Shown: positions 22,503 to 37,249 of the stretch, in pieces
Position numbering within the stretch: the stretch's first letter is position 1
Layout: every line of letters begins with the position of its first letter
Origin: Ricinus communis
Lineage: Eukaryota; Streptophyta; Magnoliopsida; Malpighiales; Euphorbiaceae
Assembly: GCF_019578655.1 (NCBI RefSeq)
Contig: NC_063260.1
Span: forward strand, 29,474,888 to 29,538,887
Direction: 5' to 3'
Length of the DNA: 64,000 nt
The notes under the pieces: model-generated
The model's database searches: none
The model's input: the letters and a program-made list of their open reading frames with translations, nothing else
Told to the model about the DNA's origin: nothing
Translations under genes and position numbers: made by a program

Positions 22503-25254
22503 GTTACTGCTGTGTGTTCCCAATTCCCAGTATTGGTTTCCAATTTTGCTTATGAGAAACCCAGAAATAAAGAAAAGGAAAAAAAAGAGTTTATAGAGAT
22601 AGATTACCTTGCACAGAACAGAGTACAAGAAATATCTTCTAAGATTATTTCTCAGAAACTGAACTTAAAATGATTCTTTTGCTTAGTGACCTTTTTGAAG
22701 CAAGAACTCTCCATATGATGGTTAAAGTTACTGATTGCTACACACAGACACTTGAAGCAAAAAAAATTGTATAAATTACCAAGTGTTGTTATCATCAAAA
22801 GGTTCAACAAGGAGTTTCTACTCTCATTATACTTGGGTATGACTAAGGCCTAAGCAGCAGATCAGAGTACTGTTATTAGTCAAAAGTTAAAAGTCGTACT
22901 ATCCAATTCTTAAGGTCTGCTGGTTCAATAGCCAATGAGTGTTAGATCCTGAGTGCTTCTTGAAAGTGACTAGAAATCTTTAAATTAGCCCAGTCACAAA
23001 TGGAACCAAATTTCAAAGGAAACAACCCAACTGCCATAAGACAATGAACTAAAGAATTTTTACTCTTTCGGGTGTTGCAGGGGAGCTATCCACTTGGGTA
23101 GTCTCGCAATACACATCTGTTCCACCAAAAAAAAAATACACATCTATGTTTTTTCCATTCTGAAAAATTAATAATAAATGAGCTTTTTATCAAAAAGAAA
23201 AAGTGAAAAGACAATGAACTAAAGAACTGTGAGTAGAACATTATGCAAATTAAGCTTCTTCCAAGAAAAAAAAACCACTACATCCGATCAGAAAGGCTTC
23301 CATCTATTATTCTAACACCTCAGCTCAGTAAACATTGTGAATAGGCCCATGTTTCATAATACTCTACTTTCACACTATTGGCTCGATGCTGGAGATACCA
23401 AACTGGAACTGGCAGACAAGACAACAAGCTTAAAAAGAAAAAGAGAAGAGAGGCTGTTGTAATGGTGAAGAGGGCAAAGTGGCATCACTGAATTATGAGA
23501 TTCAAAATCAAAGAAAAATGTTTTATTAATTGATTTCATACTTTCTTCAAGCCAGCAATCTAACTGGACATAAGCATGCACATATAGGGCCTCTTCAAGG
23601 GAACAGGTTTCCTTTGGCAAGAACGAGAAATAGAAAGGAAGTGCGTTCTTTCAGGGGCCTTATGTCCTTCCTAGTTCACAAAAGTTTGAGGTTTTATAAT
23701 ACTAATAGTACAAATACAACCGCATACAAATAAATCGTTTTTGCAAAACATGTTACTAAATTTATTCTTTTTCCAAAAGGTCTAGAAAATATGAATATTA
23801 TCTAAAGCAAACATAATAAATGTCTCACGCACCAAAATCAGTGCATCACCATTAAAAAAACAAAACACTCGTACAAGAGTAGAATAGATTAAGAAAGAAA
23901 AATTCGTTGTAGGGATTCTTTCGCTTGAGAATATAAAAAATACAGCCTGTATTTTGCCAAAGATACTAAAGCAAAATCTGTATTCTGAGTTCAATACAGA
24001 AGCAAATATCTGGTTTGGGTTAACAGAAACAGAGATCCTTGGAGGTGGATTGTTACAGTTGCCTGGCTGGTGTTATTGAGCTTTGCATGAGTATGAGTTT
24101 GACTTTGACACCAAACAAACTCAGGAACATGCATGCTTGAGGTGATATGGTGGTGGCTATTGATTTTATTTATATTTCCACTATTGTTTATGATTTTATC
24201 ATATGACTCTTCAAGGATTGGTATCACTTCATGCAGAGAGAAATAGGAATTCAAAGCTTATTCGGGAGATAGCGACTCTTAATTATTGGCCCTTTTGCTT
24301 GGTTACCTTTTCTTTATGCAGTAATAAAACCTTCTATCTTAAATAAATGTCCCCTTGTTAGCATGATGTGATGGTTTCAGTTGAATTCTCAAATCCTCCA
24401 AGTACCCTTCAGGGAACATGGAAGTTATGGCTGTCTCTGAATAGAACAAATCAAGCTGCTTTGCTTGAAAATAAAGCAATAAAAACATTCTCTGCGCAAG
24501 GAAATCTGATATCAATTATCTGACAGAACATCCTATCTTGCAAATATTTAATTTCAGAAATAAAAGTGATTTTCCTTCCAAACACTTGGCAGGGGCACAC
24601 AACATGTAGAGACTCTTCAACTGCAGTTGATGAAATGCGGCGATCAACAGACACAGGGTAATCAGATCAATATTTCATGATAATACTCCATATTTACATC
24701 AATACCACAGTAGGAGAGACCCGTCTGCATAAAACCAACAATGGCCTTACAGAAAATGGAAAGAGAAGAGAGGTTATTATGAAGTTGGCAGCATGAGGTA
24801 AACGCAGCATTACTTGAAGACATTATAAAACAAATACAGAAGCTATAGGAAATTAGTCCCACAAAAGCCCTCAACCTACTGCCAGAGCTTAACAATTTGC
24901 TGTCACCTCCTTACCTCATGCAACCCTATTCATGTTTCCCAGTATCTTTTGTCTCCAATGTGACTTCAATATCTCAACAGATAATGCATAAAAAGTAAAA
25001 TGAAACAGTGAATAAAAAGCATATGGGCCTTCTGATTTTCGATGATTACTGATGACAATTAAACCATGTAAGTTGCAGAGCCTTGTTCCGTCATTTGACT
25101 GAAGGAGCATACCAGATGAATAACAAAAAATCATCCTCCCCAGAGAAAATGATGGAACCACCCTCAGTGCTATTTTCCGTTAAAATATGTAACTGAACAA
25201 GCTACAAAGAAAGATAAGCCAATTGAAGATATACACATGCACACAATTTCAATG
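22503..25254. other. Intergenic DNA between HIR and the PBL kinase
   Basis: Probable 3' UTR of the kinase at the right end and HIR promoter sequence at the left. The short ORFs on either strand lack family features. No transposon boundary or RNA gene was recognised. Confidence 0.4.
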
Positions 25255-28200
25255 CTATGATTTTTTCCCATTAGGTTTTGGTGACTGGTAAGGCTGGTTG
25301 TATGGAGAAGCCCGAGTATCACTTAGACTGGATAAGCTCCTTAATGGCTGCCCATTCCTTGTTACAAATCCTGCCTGTGTTCTGATGCCATTTTTAGTAT
25401 GCATATTTGACTTGTTACGATCGGCTTGCATGGTTTGGAAATAATAGGAAGAGCTCGCCATATCCTTCAAGTTAGGCAAAGGCTTTAGCGTTTCAACAAC
25501 TTCACTCATTCGGGGTCTGGCTTTGGGGTCCCGGCTAAGACACTGGGAAGCCAACTGTATAGCTTTCTGAGCACCTTTGATTGAAAAGTGGCCTTCGAGA
25601 CGAGGGTCTAATAACCGGTAGAATCTTCTCCTATCTCCAAAATGCGGTCTTGCCCATTCTACAAGGTTGTGCTCCCCATTTGGCCGGTTCTTGTCCATGG
25701 ATCTTCGGCCAGTCAACATTTCAAGCAAAACTACTCCAAAACTATAGACATCACTCTTTGAGGTCAAATGTCCTAAGCCAATATGGAACGAGCAGCATAA
25801 CATCAGATAATGAGAAAAACAATGCATCCACAACTTCTAAATCAAGGAATTCTACTGAACACAGTACTTGTATCAAAATAGATGCTACTTTAATTTGAAA
25901 CTCAAAACGTTACTGGTTGCAATAACAACAGTGAAATTTATGTAGCACAATAGATCACTAAACAACATATTTCGGCATGTTAATTATCCAACTAAGTACA
26001 TTTGATTTTCTCCCTGGAATAACTAGCTCCTTCAATATAAGATATACAAATTTTATTCCATAAACAAGCATTCTTGCTTTAAGACCAATAGCCCGACTTG
26101 AAAAACAAAAAACAGAAGAACAAAATAGTATCAAGGAAAGATGGCAGTCAACTTTTAAATAAATGATATGCCAATCAACCACTAATGCAAGGTAGTATGA
26201 GGATTCCATCTATTACACACATAAAATATTTGTATAATCACCTCCAGCCTCAAAAGAAGGGGCAACTTCATGGATGCATAACAGGCCGCCTAAGCTAAAC
26301 GTTTGAGGATTCGAGCAAACTTGTAAAATACAAGAGTTGATGGTTGTGTTGAAAGCCAACTTATTTGACATTCTGGCTTTGCAGATACCTCGCTCAAATG
26401 GTTTTGAAGCAAGCATTTTGTAAAACATTAACTATTGCCTTTTTTGAATATAATGAAGTCATTGCCACTTGGTCAGAAAAGACAAACAGAAGAGATGATA
26501 GTGAGTCCCACCATGCTAATGGTCCCATTAATGAACAAGTGGCAAACAATATGCTGCAATATAATATCATTAACACTTCTAAACCACCATTTGATAGTTT
26601 CCCTTATCATCCAGGGTGGCACAGGAATTCAGAAATCAAACAGCACTTCTAACAATTCATCCAAAGTATGCATCTTCATAAAAATAATGAAAAGGAAATT
26701 AAAATCACGCACCAGTCATCACATACTCTGGAGCAGCATAGCCATATGTTCCCATTACTCGAGTAGATACGTGAGTTTTACCACTCTCAGGACCATCTTT
26801 GGCCAGTCCAAAATCAGAGAGTTTGGCATTGTAATCCTATAATGGTAATGTCATTCTCTCAGATTTCGAAGGGAAATTAAAAATATTAATAAAAAGATAA
26901 AAAAGAGCATGATATTGGGAAAAAAAATTATTACTGATGCATGTGTCAGCCACATACCGCATCTAATAAGATATTTGATGTTTTAAAATCACGATATATC
27001 ACTGATCTTTCAGCCTCTTCATGAAGAAAGGCAAGACCCTTTGCGGCACCAAGTGCAATCTTCATTCTAATAGACCATGGAAGAGGCAAGGACCCTTCTG
27101 CATATGAAATGGTTGTTACCAGAGAACATTAAACATCAATCATGGAGATGCATATATTTAATATATAAACTGGTTTGTGTGAGAAGACCAAAAGTAAAGA
27201 GAATGTAAAATACTAAAATGGAAGAAAATATGAATATATGATAAGACTCTAAAGGGGGGCCACATAGAACTGTATCCAATCCAATTACATGATGGTACTT
27301 ACAGTTGGAGCAAAATGCTGCAAATGAATCCACTCTCAGCTCTGCAATTAATTCTTATGCAGGGATCATGTTGACACAGGAATTAGTGGCCAATATCTCC
27401 CCCCACCACCACAGGAAAAAAAATAGAAAAAGAGAAAGTAGAGAAAGAAGACTAATTTCCATGAAGCTATATTATTCTATATTATTCCTCACTTTTCAAA
27501 ATCTACTCTAGAATAAGAAGTTACGAAACCATTTCAAAGGAAAGAGATGCTTGAGCAACCTGAATGTTTAGCCAAAACAAGAAGGCATGCTAATAAACTG
27601 TCCCTTGACAATCTTAAACAAACTCTCTGGTACACTAATTCTTATTCTAATTGAGAATTAGAATAAGAACATGCAAGTCTCTTTGGCAAATCCTAAATGG
27701 ACAAATCAAATGAAGCACTTTATTTCCCTATGATGAGCACAATCAACTTCTAAATTATACGAAAAAGAAAAAGAGAAGTACAGCTATCTCAACAGCTGGA
27801 CAAACAAATAGTAAATTCATAGAAATAGTTAAACCTTTTTCCAAAAATTAAATCAATGATTTACAAACTAAGATAGCTAAACCAGATCTGCAAGGACCTC
27901 TATACCCAGGATGCAATAAACAATCTACACTCATATGGCTGCTGGTTGATTATTGAAAAAAGAAAATAGAAAAGGAAAGATACAACAAGCCCCTAAGCAG
28001 TACTGCAGCAGCCAAACTCATAGATGCATTTGGTTAAGCATATGGTATTGGGGAATAAAGATACAAAAGTACCTCTCTCCTTATCAATTCCAGATATAAA
28101 TATTTTAGTTTTTGCTGATTGCTGACATATCATGCAGACCAATATCTTTAGTTCTATAAGTTACAAGTCCCAAGGATGACACATGGAGTCGCCCTCAAAA

Positions 28201-30203
28201 CACCACATCAAATGTCGAGCGGCAATCTTAGTGTCCTTTAGAAAAACTAAGCTTATAACTTTATGAATTTGACATCCCCTCTTGTCCCAATAAAACAATA
28301 TCTATTATGTCATAAATATCAGTTTTTCTTAAGCAAACAGGGTGGGATAAAAATCTGATGACTAAATATTTCCAAAACAATTGCAAGTGCATGGACACAA
28401 CATTTTCCATTTATCAGTTCATAAATGAACATTCTTATATGACATAAAGAATCTGTCTTAAGCCAATGGAAGAACATGGCGCCCTAATACCCCAACCTAA
28501 CACTCAAGTCGCTTGAAGGATCCCAAAAGTACATAATTACACATTGATTACATCCCACGAATTAAAGACCAATTTTCCACATTATAAGTCTGATCAAGAT
28601 ACATGTATAAAATAAATAAAAGAAATTTGGGTCTGTTAATTTGTTGAATTACATACTTCTGAAAAGGTGATTCTCCAAGCTTCCTCTTGGCATAAACTCA
28701 TATACGAGCAACCTCTGATCATCTTCAATACAATAACCAATCAATTTAACCAAATTGGGATGCAGAAGATTTCCCAGAAAACTAACTTCAGCCTGAAAAA
28801 TTGTGAAAAACATTAAAGTCCTAACAATAAGGGAAAAAAAAAATCATAACCTAGCATTGAAAGAAGAAGAAACAGGTAAAAGAAAAAAGAAAGAAAGGGT
28901 CCGCACAAGCCACTCCTTATGACCCTGAAGTCCATCGTGGTTGAGTGTTTTCACAGCAACAGTAAGCCCTGTGCCAGGTTTCACTGGAGCAGTTCCATTC
29001 TCCTCTATCCAACCTTTGAAGACACAACCAAAACCACCCTCCCCAAGAAGACTCTCAGGCCTGAAATTCCTAGTTGCCAATTTAAGGTCATTGAATGTGA
29101 ATATCCGTAGCTGCGAAGCAAGCTTCAGTTCTTCGCTGAATTTTGGAGTAGATGAGGCACTTTCTCCATTACTAGTGGTTGTAGAGGATATTACTGGAAC
29201 AACTGGTTGGTCTTTGCTCTTCTCCTCAGTAGATTTACTTTCCACTGAAGACCAAAGCAATATGGAAATCATAAATGTTGCTATTCAAATTGCTATAATT
29301 TTTACATTTGTGCAGATGCAGCTCTTGCTTCAGTTTACCAATTTGTTAAATACAAGCAAGTTTAGTGACAAAAAGACAAGGTAGTTGCTATCTAGGAGCT
29401 ACTCCATAGATGATATAGAAAATGATCATCTGGGGCTGTTTAATCATACATGCTCTAGTACGACAAATTACCATTTAAACCAACATAATCTTAATTGAGG
29501 CTCCACCATATTGAAAAAGCTTTCAATAAACTCTTTGATATAAAATGAGACAAGTTTTAGAACATTTATGTCTCACTTTTCCCTGTATGGTCTCACTTCT
29601 GAAACAAAGAAACAGTATTAAGTTTTACGGTGATCCCAGCTTACCACATGCATGACAAGGCTTCCCTCATCCTTGATCCTAAGAAATCAAATTTGCTACT
29701 TCACCATAAAATAACATCAACAACAAGAATTCCTTTTTTTTTTTTCAAGTGAAAGGAGAAAAGAAGTGTTAAAAATCATCAACATGGTAAATTCCAAGGA
29801 AATTGGGCCCTAGATGATGGAATAAAAGTTGTTACTATATAATCAGTCCTTAAAATTCAAAGAACATATGGCTTCTCTTTACCTGATTTAGTAGAACCAA
29901 ACTACAATAACATTAAAGTAGCAAAACTAACTTCACACCTAAAACATACTATTCTTAATTAAACATAAGTTGACCACCAAAAAATCAAAAAGAAAAGAGA
30001 AAAAAATTGAGATTATTACCATACTGAGCAGTAGTGCCACTAAGAGAGTTATCAACTTTTGATCTTGAAGGCATGCATCCTCCTATCAACCGTAATTTAG
30101 GCCAACAACCAATCTCCTTCTCCTCCTCATCTTTCTTATTCTTCTTCTTCTTTGATTTATCTTCCAAATTCTTTACCTTTAAAGAATCAGGACCCAGACC
30201 CAT
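25255..30203 (-). CDS. Receptor-like cytoplasmic kinase, RLCK-VII, PBL34/35/36-like
   Basis: A Ser/Thr kinase that relays signals from pattern-recognition receptors at the plasma membrane. Six exons: 30203-30020, 29244-28907, 28792-28657, 27097-26958, 26836-26713 and 25772-25255 (TAG), giving 479 residues. The N-terminus MGLGPDS (Gly2) and the [20 protein letters not shown] block are typical of this subgroup and suggest acylation. Kinase landmarks: Gly-rich loop GEGGFG at 129-134, VAVKTL lysine, catalytic [10 protein letters not shown] (YRD in place of HRD, normal here), SDFGLAKDG, activation segment TYGYAAPEY, and [19 protein letters not shown]. The Ser-rich C-tail ends SPKPNGKKS. The leader holds a GA/CT microsatellite. 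Assignment to the exact PBL paralogue rests on the N-terminal block and on synteny. Confidence 0.94.
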
Positions 30204-30390
30204 CTTCCCAAACAAAACCAAAAGAAAAAGAACAAAACTTGTAAGCTTAAAAACTAATTAAAATAAAGAGAACCCATTTCAAAGAATAAGACTTTTAAGT
30301 CATTCGAAACCTATCAGAAACAGAGAAATGGATCACAAGTGAGAACCAGTGATACCCAGTTGTGTTGTGAAGTTTTTAGTCAAAAGGAGG

Positions 30391-30428
<38 letters not shown>

Positions 30429-33112
30429 GTGCTTGAGAAAGAGGGAAAGTGTTCAACAATGGGCAGTTTGGGCAGTTTGAAACAGGGGAAAAGGGCAGTT
30501 CGGGCAACTTAGACAGAGAGATTGGTCTTAACAGTAACATTGGCATATTCCGGACGAGAAATCATATGATTAAAAAAAATACATAGATGAATATATTACA
30601 TATAACATTATTTGTTAAAAAATAATTATTTTTAATAATGGATTAAGCAAAATAAAGAACTTGTCTAAATGTTTATTAATGAATGTGTTGGTACCATTCA
30701 ATTTATGCCACATTGCCCAACTTGACCAAAATAATGCATCAACTAATTAACACTCTTTATCACTTCCACCTTCTTCTTTTATAATATATTATTTCATTTG
30801 GTGCACAATTCTTTCATGCAGTGATTTTATTTATTTTTTCTATTATAAGCATATGAATACATGAATATCTCATTATTTTCCAGAAACTCAGGCAGACCAA
30901 TCTTTATTTTTAGGATAAATAATAAACAGAAATTATCTAGTAACATTATAGATGATAAATATTTAAAATTATCTAGTATCATTATATATATATGATTATA
31001 TATTTTAGCTTATGACCTTGTAACAGAGTTTTTAAATAAATTTATTATCCACGTACAAAAGTAGAATTAAAATTAGATAGGGTGATATAAGTTTAGAACC
31101 TTATTTCCTGGAAAACAAGTCTGCAAAAGATTTTCTCTTGACGAAAAAAATAAGTCTAAGAAAAAAGGAAAACTAAATTATGATAATTGGATTTATATTT
31201 TTTCTAAATTCTTGTTATGGTTTTAAGGGATCAGAAATATTAAATTAAATAATATGTTTTTTTTTTATTCATCATAACCTTATATATTGCACAATAAAGG
31301 AAAAGAATATTTTTCTATAATCACTATAATAGTAACACATAAACTACTGAATTTAGTAATACTTTTACTAATATCAATAAATAATGAAAAAATTAAAGCT
31401 TAAAATTTCTTTCATTTTTATTATAAGGAATTAACGTTAGGGCATTGGTTGGCATAGAATAAAATATATTTATTTTATGTTATTATATGTTGAGAAAAAA
31501 AAGAAAAAAAGAAAATGTGAGTTAAACATCATTATCGAAAAGAGTTGAGAATTCCAAGGGAGAAAGTAATAGTGGGGCAATATTTCTTTCCAAGTTCCAC
31601 TATTTTTGCTGCCTATTATTTGGCCTCTCAACCATTTCCTAATGTGTGCCTTATTTTCTTATCTTCTTTCTCATCATTTCCCTCCTCAGTGTCCTTATCA
31701 TCTGTTATCTAGCCGCAATTCTTTTCTTTTCTTTTTATTTTCTAGTCTTCTCATACAATTATTGTTCTTATCAATTCATTTTTCCTTATATTTTTCCACC
31801 TTTAATTTCTTGTCACGCTCCCCTTTTAAATTCACCTCCATTACTTCCGCACCAAAATAAAAAAACCATTTAAATATATTCTTGATATTTTTTATATACT
31901 ACTTTTGATTTTTTGAGGTGGATGATTTTCTTTTAAACAATATTCGCAAAATAAAAAATACAATATTAAAAAAAAAAAACTAAAGAAGCATTTGTAATAA
32001 CAAGAAAATGATCGGTAAAATTATCTGTGCGGATTTTTGTATATAAAAACATTTTTGAGTCCACCAGTGGGGCAATATGAAGGAGACTATATATATATAT
32101 ATATATTTTACCCTAATTGATCTTTCAATAGAAATGTGCATTTGTGTGATATCCTTCTAACGTTAGACCAATGATGTACACATTTTGTGAGTCTTATATG
32201 ACCAATCCCAACAGACATCATATGAACACTGATTGGTTATCTCAATAAACAACAAATGGTAGTCATAAGAATTTCTTAAATTATTTTACTTAATTAATTA
32301 CTTGTATTAAGTATTTTTAGAGAAATTCATGTTTCTTATGCCAATTGTGCAAATGGTTATCTCAATATTTTATACCAAATTTATAATTATAATAATTGCA
32401 CATTTACCATTAATTTATTAGTTAATATTATGTATTTTTAGATTTTCTCTTTATATATTTTAAGATTTTTAATGACTCTTTATAATATATATATATATAA
32501 ATTAGATGCGAAACACAATCATTAAGAAAACGTTCACTTTAAAAAATAGAGTTGTAGATTAACGTTCATAGAAAAAAGTAGCCATTACCCTATGCATTGT
32601 TTGAGAAAAATTATTAATTAAGAATCCTATTGTTGGTATCGGAATTCCATTATTAAATAAGGTTTTAGTCCGCATCTATAAATCTTATCAATGAATAAAA
32701 AGATTGGTCTTCAGGTTTCTAGCACGTTACCATCGAGTTAGGCTAGTAGGGGCTCAATCCCCAATAGCCTTTTCCCTTTCAAAAATGTGTATAAAAAACA
32801 AATAATAATATTTAAAACAGGAAAAAAAAGAACAAAAAGTTTAAAGCATGTCCACTCTACTCTAGAGTAATCCCCAGATTTATCCTGATTTAAGCTTCAA
32901 GGAGTAATTTTTCTCCAGTGAACCACAACGGTACATTTTCACTAGTAGATGATAAGAGTGCTTTATACAAAGATAAAATGTTTATGAAAGATGAGTAAAC
33001 TATCTAAAACTGCCATCCATATATAAATTAGTAAAACTAACATACAGTTGGAGAACAAGGGCCGGCAACAAAATCTAGTCATGCAATATAAAACTTAATT
33101 CTGTAATGTGCA
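30204..33112. other. Kinase 5' UTR/promoter and AT-rich intergenic DNA
   Basis: The kinase leader includes the GA microsatellite at 30394-30420. Beyond it the sequence is AT-rich with several TA runs (for example about 32083-32106). ORFs at 31606-31873 are low-complexity pyrimidine-rich artefacts. Around 32700-32770 a weak tRNA-like pattern was seen but not accepted. The right end is the CLP1 3' UTR. Confidence 0.45.
30394..30420. repeat. (GA)n microsatellite in the kinase 5' leader
   Basis: A GA run, read as CT on the transcribed strand, about 190 bases upstream of the kinase ATG. Pyrimidine-rich CT tracts are common in plant core promoters and leaders, so it may influence initiation. Confidence 0.85.
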
Positions 33113-36100
33113 TCAAGTTTCAAGCCATGTCAAAGTTCCCATGATCAAATTATTACTTGGGAGCTTCCCTGCTGTCGGTGTAAGATATGTTATTTTCCTC
33201 CTGCAAAAGTTGATTTAGTTAGAAGTTAGAATTGAGCTAAATCAGGCACCGACAACGATTCCTCTAGTAAAGTATGAAAACTAGAAAACCTAACCTCTGA
33301 AGGTCGATGTCTGTGATATAGATGAACCCAGCGACATTACTGAACCAAAAAACCGGATAAGGAGTTTTTATTAGTCAAACAGTGGAAATTTAGTGCTTTT
33401 TTTGGAGATGCCCAATTCACCTAAATCAAACATACTTCCATGATCAAAAGGACGTGCACATGTGACATGCCTGAGATTTTGGTGAGGTCATTAAGCAATT
33501 TTATAAATTCATGGTGACATACACAGCATTAAATAGATGGGACAAGTATGCAGGAGGTATTAAGAGGAGAAAAAAAAATCAAGGTCCAAAAGTCAGATTT
33601 ATGTTCATATGTTATTTGGGTTGCCTGTTGCAATACAAATTCATGAAAACAGGCTGACACGAGACCATACATTCTGAAATCATAATGTTAAATCCACATG
33701 ATATTTACGGTTTAAATGTGGAAGAAGTACCTTGAAACAATTTTGTCAGGGTCTTGAGCATATGAAACAGCAAGAACAACATGGAGCAAATCTCGATCAA
33801 TATTCACTGCTGCAACTCTAAGAGGATCAGCAACAGGGTCAGCACCAATTGGCAGAGCTGATCTGGGGGCTTGTGGCCCACCGCCAATCCGATAGACAGA
33901 CAAATCACTAAAATTTGCAACATTTGAATGCGGAGAGAGATCATTAGAAATGCCATAGAAATATTCCTGAGAGAAAGCCGCATGTTTTAACCTTGTTATT
34001 ACAAGGAAAAAGGACAAAAAGAAGAAACTTCTAAAAGCAAGTATAGGACTATGAACTAGGACCAGATACCAAATAGAAGACTCCACCGCTCTCCCCTCCA
34101 AACAAGATAAAAAGATCTCAACTTTTCATAATAGGCCAACACATAATTTACATGAAGCTAAGTCATTACCCAAATTAGGAAACTTCCCTTATAGTCATAA
34201 AGTTCTCTTTCTATTAAATAGGAAATTTATGCATAAAAATTTAAACTCTCCATATGTAGTTGTCGAAGAAATAAAGGTTAAACCAATAGAAATTGTGAAA
34301 CCCATTTAGTATAAAATTGCATTTACCCTGATCCTATAACTCCTACTCTTTTGGCGGACTTTTGAGCTCCTGGATACAACACCACCTGACTTCTGAAGTT
34401 TCACAACATCTACATTGGGCTTGCTCCTTAACACATCCCTAAGCATGCTAAAGAGCTTTTCCTGCAAGAATTCAAAAATATAACTTCCAGAAAATTCAAT
34501 ATGATAGGAGAACAGAAGTGAGACTTGAAGTAGAAAATTGTGTACAGTAATAACAATCCACACATAATAGACATTGCTCATTCCATCAGTGCCCACCCCA
34601 CCAAAAAAGAGAATAAAAAAGGAGAGTTGCTATCAAGAAGTACTAGCAAAAAATAATCACATATTACTCTGCAACATAGCATAAGAATAGCTTCAATGTA
34701 GAAAAGATTTTTTTCAAGTTTGAATTTGTTCATTTGGAATCTGGGAGTTGACAATATTTCTCCATTTCTGTTTGTAACAATTTGTGTCCTAAGGTGTTCA
34801 TCTGTTCTGATATTTACTGGGTTAGGCCAAGTACTGTTGCTTAAATACCTGCAAGACAAATTTCTTATAGAAGCAAAGATTGGAAGGGTAGCGCAGAGTA
34901 TAATGAGCAGTTCCATTATGAGAGAAAACATGGTTCATTGAGGGAGTGGCGCTTCCAGTGAAAAGTCTATATAAAATTCAAAGCAAACAAAGTTATAAAG
35001 ATGCACTAGGTGTTGTTCACCAAACCAACATATGAGAACTGAGAAAGCATTAGAAAACTGTTGCAGATTTAACTAACAAGATAAAGTGCAAGCAAAATGA
35101 AGAGAGAAAAGGCATTTACTAATATATTTTATCACATATAGACTTTCAAGTACAACTAATTTTCTTAAATACATGAGACACATAATAACAACATGCATAA
35201 CTTCTCAATTTTAACTCCAGTAAGTATAGGCTAATCAAAACCAATCACGACCTTGCAAGCTAATATACAAACATGAAGAGAAAATAAAGAGAACAGTAGG
35301 CCAGGGACTTGCACTCAAATAATGTTTGAAAAAGTAATACCTGGCCTAAAACCAAGACAACGTTGGCACTAAATGTATCAATTGCATGGAGAATCAGCTG
35401 AAATAAGACACAAGACATGAAAGGTTGTTAAGCAATAGGTCAGAAGTAATTACAACATATATGCCTATGTTGATGCACCATCATCCATTATATAGGACCT
35501 CCAAAACACAGTTACCTCATAACCCACACCTTCAATCCAACCCATGGTGTTGATCACCATGCCTGCAGCGCGAGATTCTGCATTTCCAGTAAACTGTCTC
35601 TCCAATATTTGAGCAAGCTCCTTTACAAGTGCTTTATACAACTCCACATTTTGGCTGAGAAAAGAGATCAACAATAAATAAAATTATCGAATTTGGTGAC
35701 AAGACATCTTAGCTGAATAAAAGAGTATAATATTGTGCTAAGTTGCCCAATAATGGATTGCATAAACTATGAGAAATAACAGAAGAAAAAGAGAAACTAA
35801 GAATGCAAATTAATAACCTGGGCGTTGTGTGCCCATAGAAGTAAACAAGTGGCATTTCAAGCGAAATGCCTTCCACTGGATCAATGGGCAACTCAATAGG
35901 GGTGGCAGCAATGCATCCAGGACATGTTATTGATCCTTGGCCAATATCCAAGTCCAAAAATGTAGGTTTCCAACCTTGTTTAGCTGCCCAACTGACAAGC
36001 ATCCGGGACAAGGTGCTCTTCCCAGAATCTGTAGGTCCCACAACAATCACCCTAGGACCCTGAAATACCACAAAGGCACATAAGCAGCTCATGAGTTCAG

Positions 36101-37249
36101 AAATGAATTAATGTGCAGACATAATAAGCTTGAGTAGAAAATGCAGAAAAAATGAGTCTAGATGTGCTGAACATTCAGCTATTAAGCTATAAAGTATTTT
36201 ATCAAATGAGTAAAATATTGGGGTCCATTGCACATCTTCTGAAAGAACGCAGATGCAGTTGTGTAGGAACTAGTATATCTATTTGATAGGCATATGTCAA
36301 ACCATTGCTGTTTATGACCATTCTGATGATCCAGACATTAGAATGAGTCAATTCTCTAGCACTAGCAGTATTAGATGATATATCAATACCTAAAGCAGCA
36401 AATATTTTTAAATGGCCAAAATGTTAAATCAGCTCATCTGGGCGCGACAATGACTGCTATCCATTAAAATAGGAATAAGAAAATGCTTGTAAGAATAGAG
36501 GTAGACGTTTGAACTTTTAAACTTAAACACAGAATATGTCCAAAAACTATCCAGAAGTGTCACGCCTATAACTGAAGAAACAAGGAAACCTGAGAACCTA
36601 AATCCAAAAGTAAAATACTTGTAGCTTTAGCAGACACATTCAACACACACTAAAATGCAATGTAGGTCAATAAACTCATACTTGAGAAGAGTCAGAGGAG
36701 GAGGCTTTAGCGCGATTTCTTCGTCCTTCCAAAACAGCATGGACATTTACATAACTAACCATAGGAGTCTGCAAAAACCAATTAGCAAACTCGATTTCAA
36801 TAATGCATCCAAAAAAACTAATATATAATAAACAGTAATCAATCAGTCAATAAGAAATAAATAAATACCTCATCTGCAGTATAATCAGTTTCAGTAGTAC
36901 CATCCATCTCAATTGTAGCTCCATACCACGTAAACACCTACCAAAGAAACACATAAAAGATGCTAACTTTGAGCTATGTTCAAGTTGATCGATTCGTTTA
37001 TTTTTATTTTTTTAATGAGGAAAGCAAATTGGGAATGGAGAAGAAAATTACAGCGAATTTTAAACGAGGAGGAAAAGTAAGCCACATTTCAGGAGGTAAC
37101 TCTGTACCAAAAATCTCAGCAGTGCCGTTTAGTAGTCTCAGGCGAAGCGGCGTATCGTTGGCTACTTCGATTCTTAGCTCACTCTCTCTCTCTAATTTTA
37201 CTTGCTTCATCGTTGAGGCTGCTGTCATGGCTGCACCACCGTAAGCCAT
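33113..37249 (-). CDS. CLP1: CLP1, polynucleotide 5'-hydroxyl kinase / cleavage factor II subunit
   Basis: A nuclear pre-mRNA 3'-end processing factor with RNA 5'-kinase ancestry. Ten exons: 37249-37052, 36937-36869, 36768-36682, 36059-35818, 35654-35516, 35397-35341, 34461-34327, 33966-33731, 33339-33295 and 33200-33113 (TGA), giving 431 residues with consistent phases. Domains in order: N-terminal beta-sandwich (RIEVANDTPLRLRLLNGTAEIFGTEL), central P-loop kinase domain with GPTDSGKST (about residues 126-134), DLDIGQGSI and the clasp-like IELPIDPVEGI, then the C-terminal domain (FSDLSVYRIGGGPQAP, SNVAGFIYITDIDLQR). The end LTWLET is family-like. The Walker A Lys and Ser are present. Whether it has kinase activity cannot be said from sequence alone. 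Confidence 0.95.

Noticed and set aside
31606..31873. Overlapping hydrophobic ORFs
   Set aside because: They are translations of a T/C-rich low-complexity stretch, not a protein.
32690..32775. tRNA or SINE head near GGGGCTCAATCCCC
   Set aside because: A T-arm-like stem and weak A/B-box spacing can be drawn, but the A box mismatches at key positions and no acceptor stem forms.
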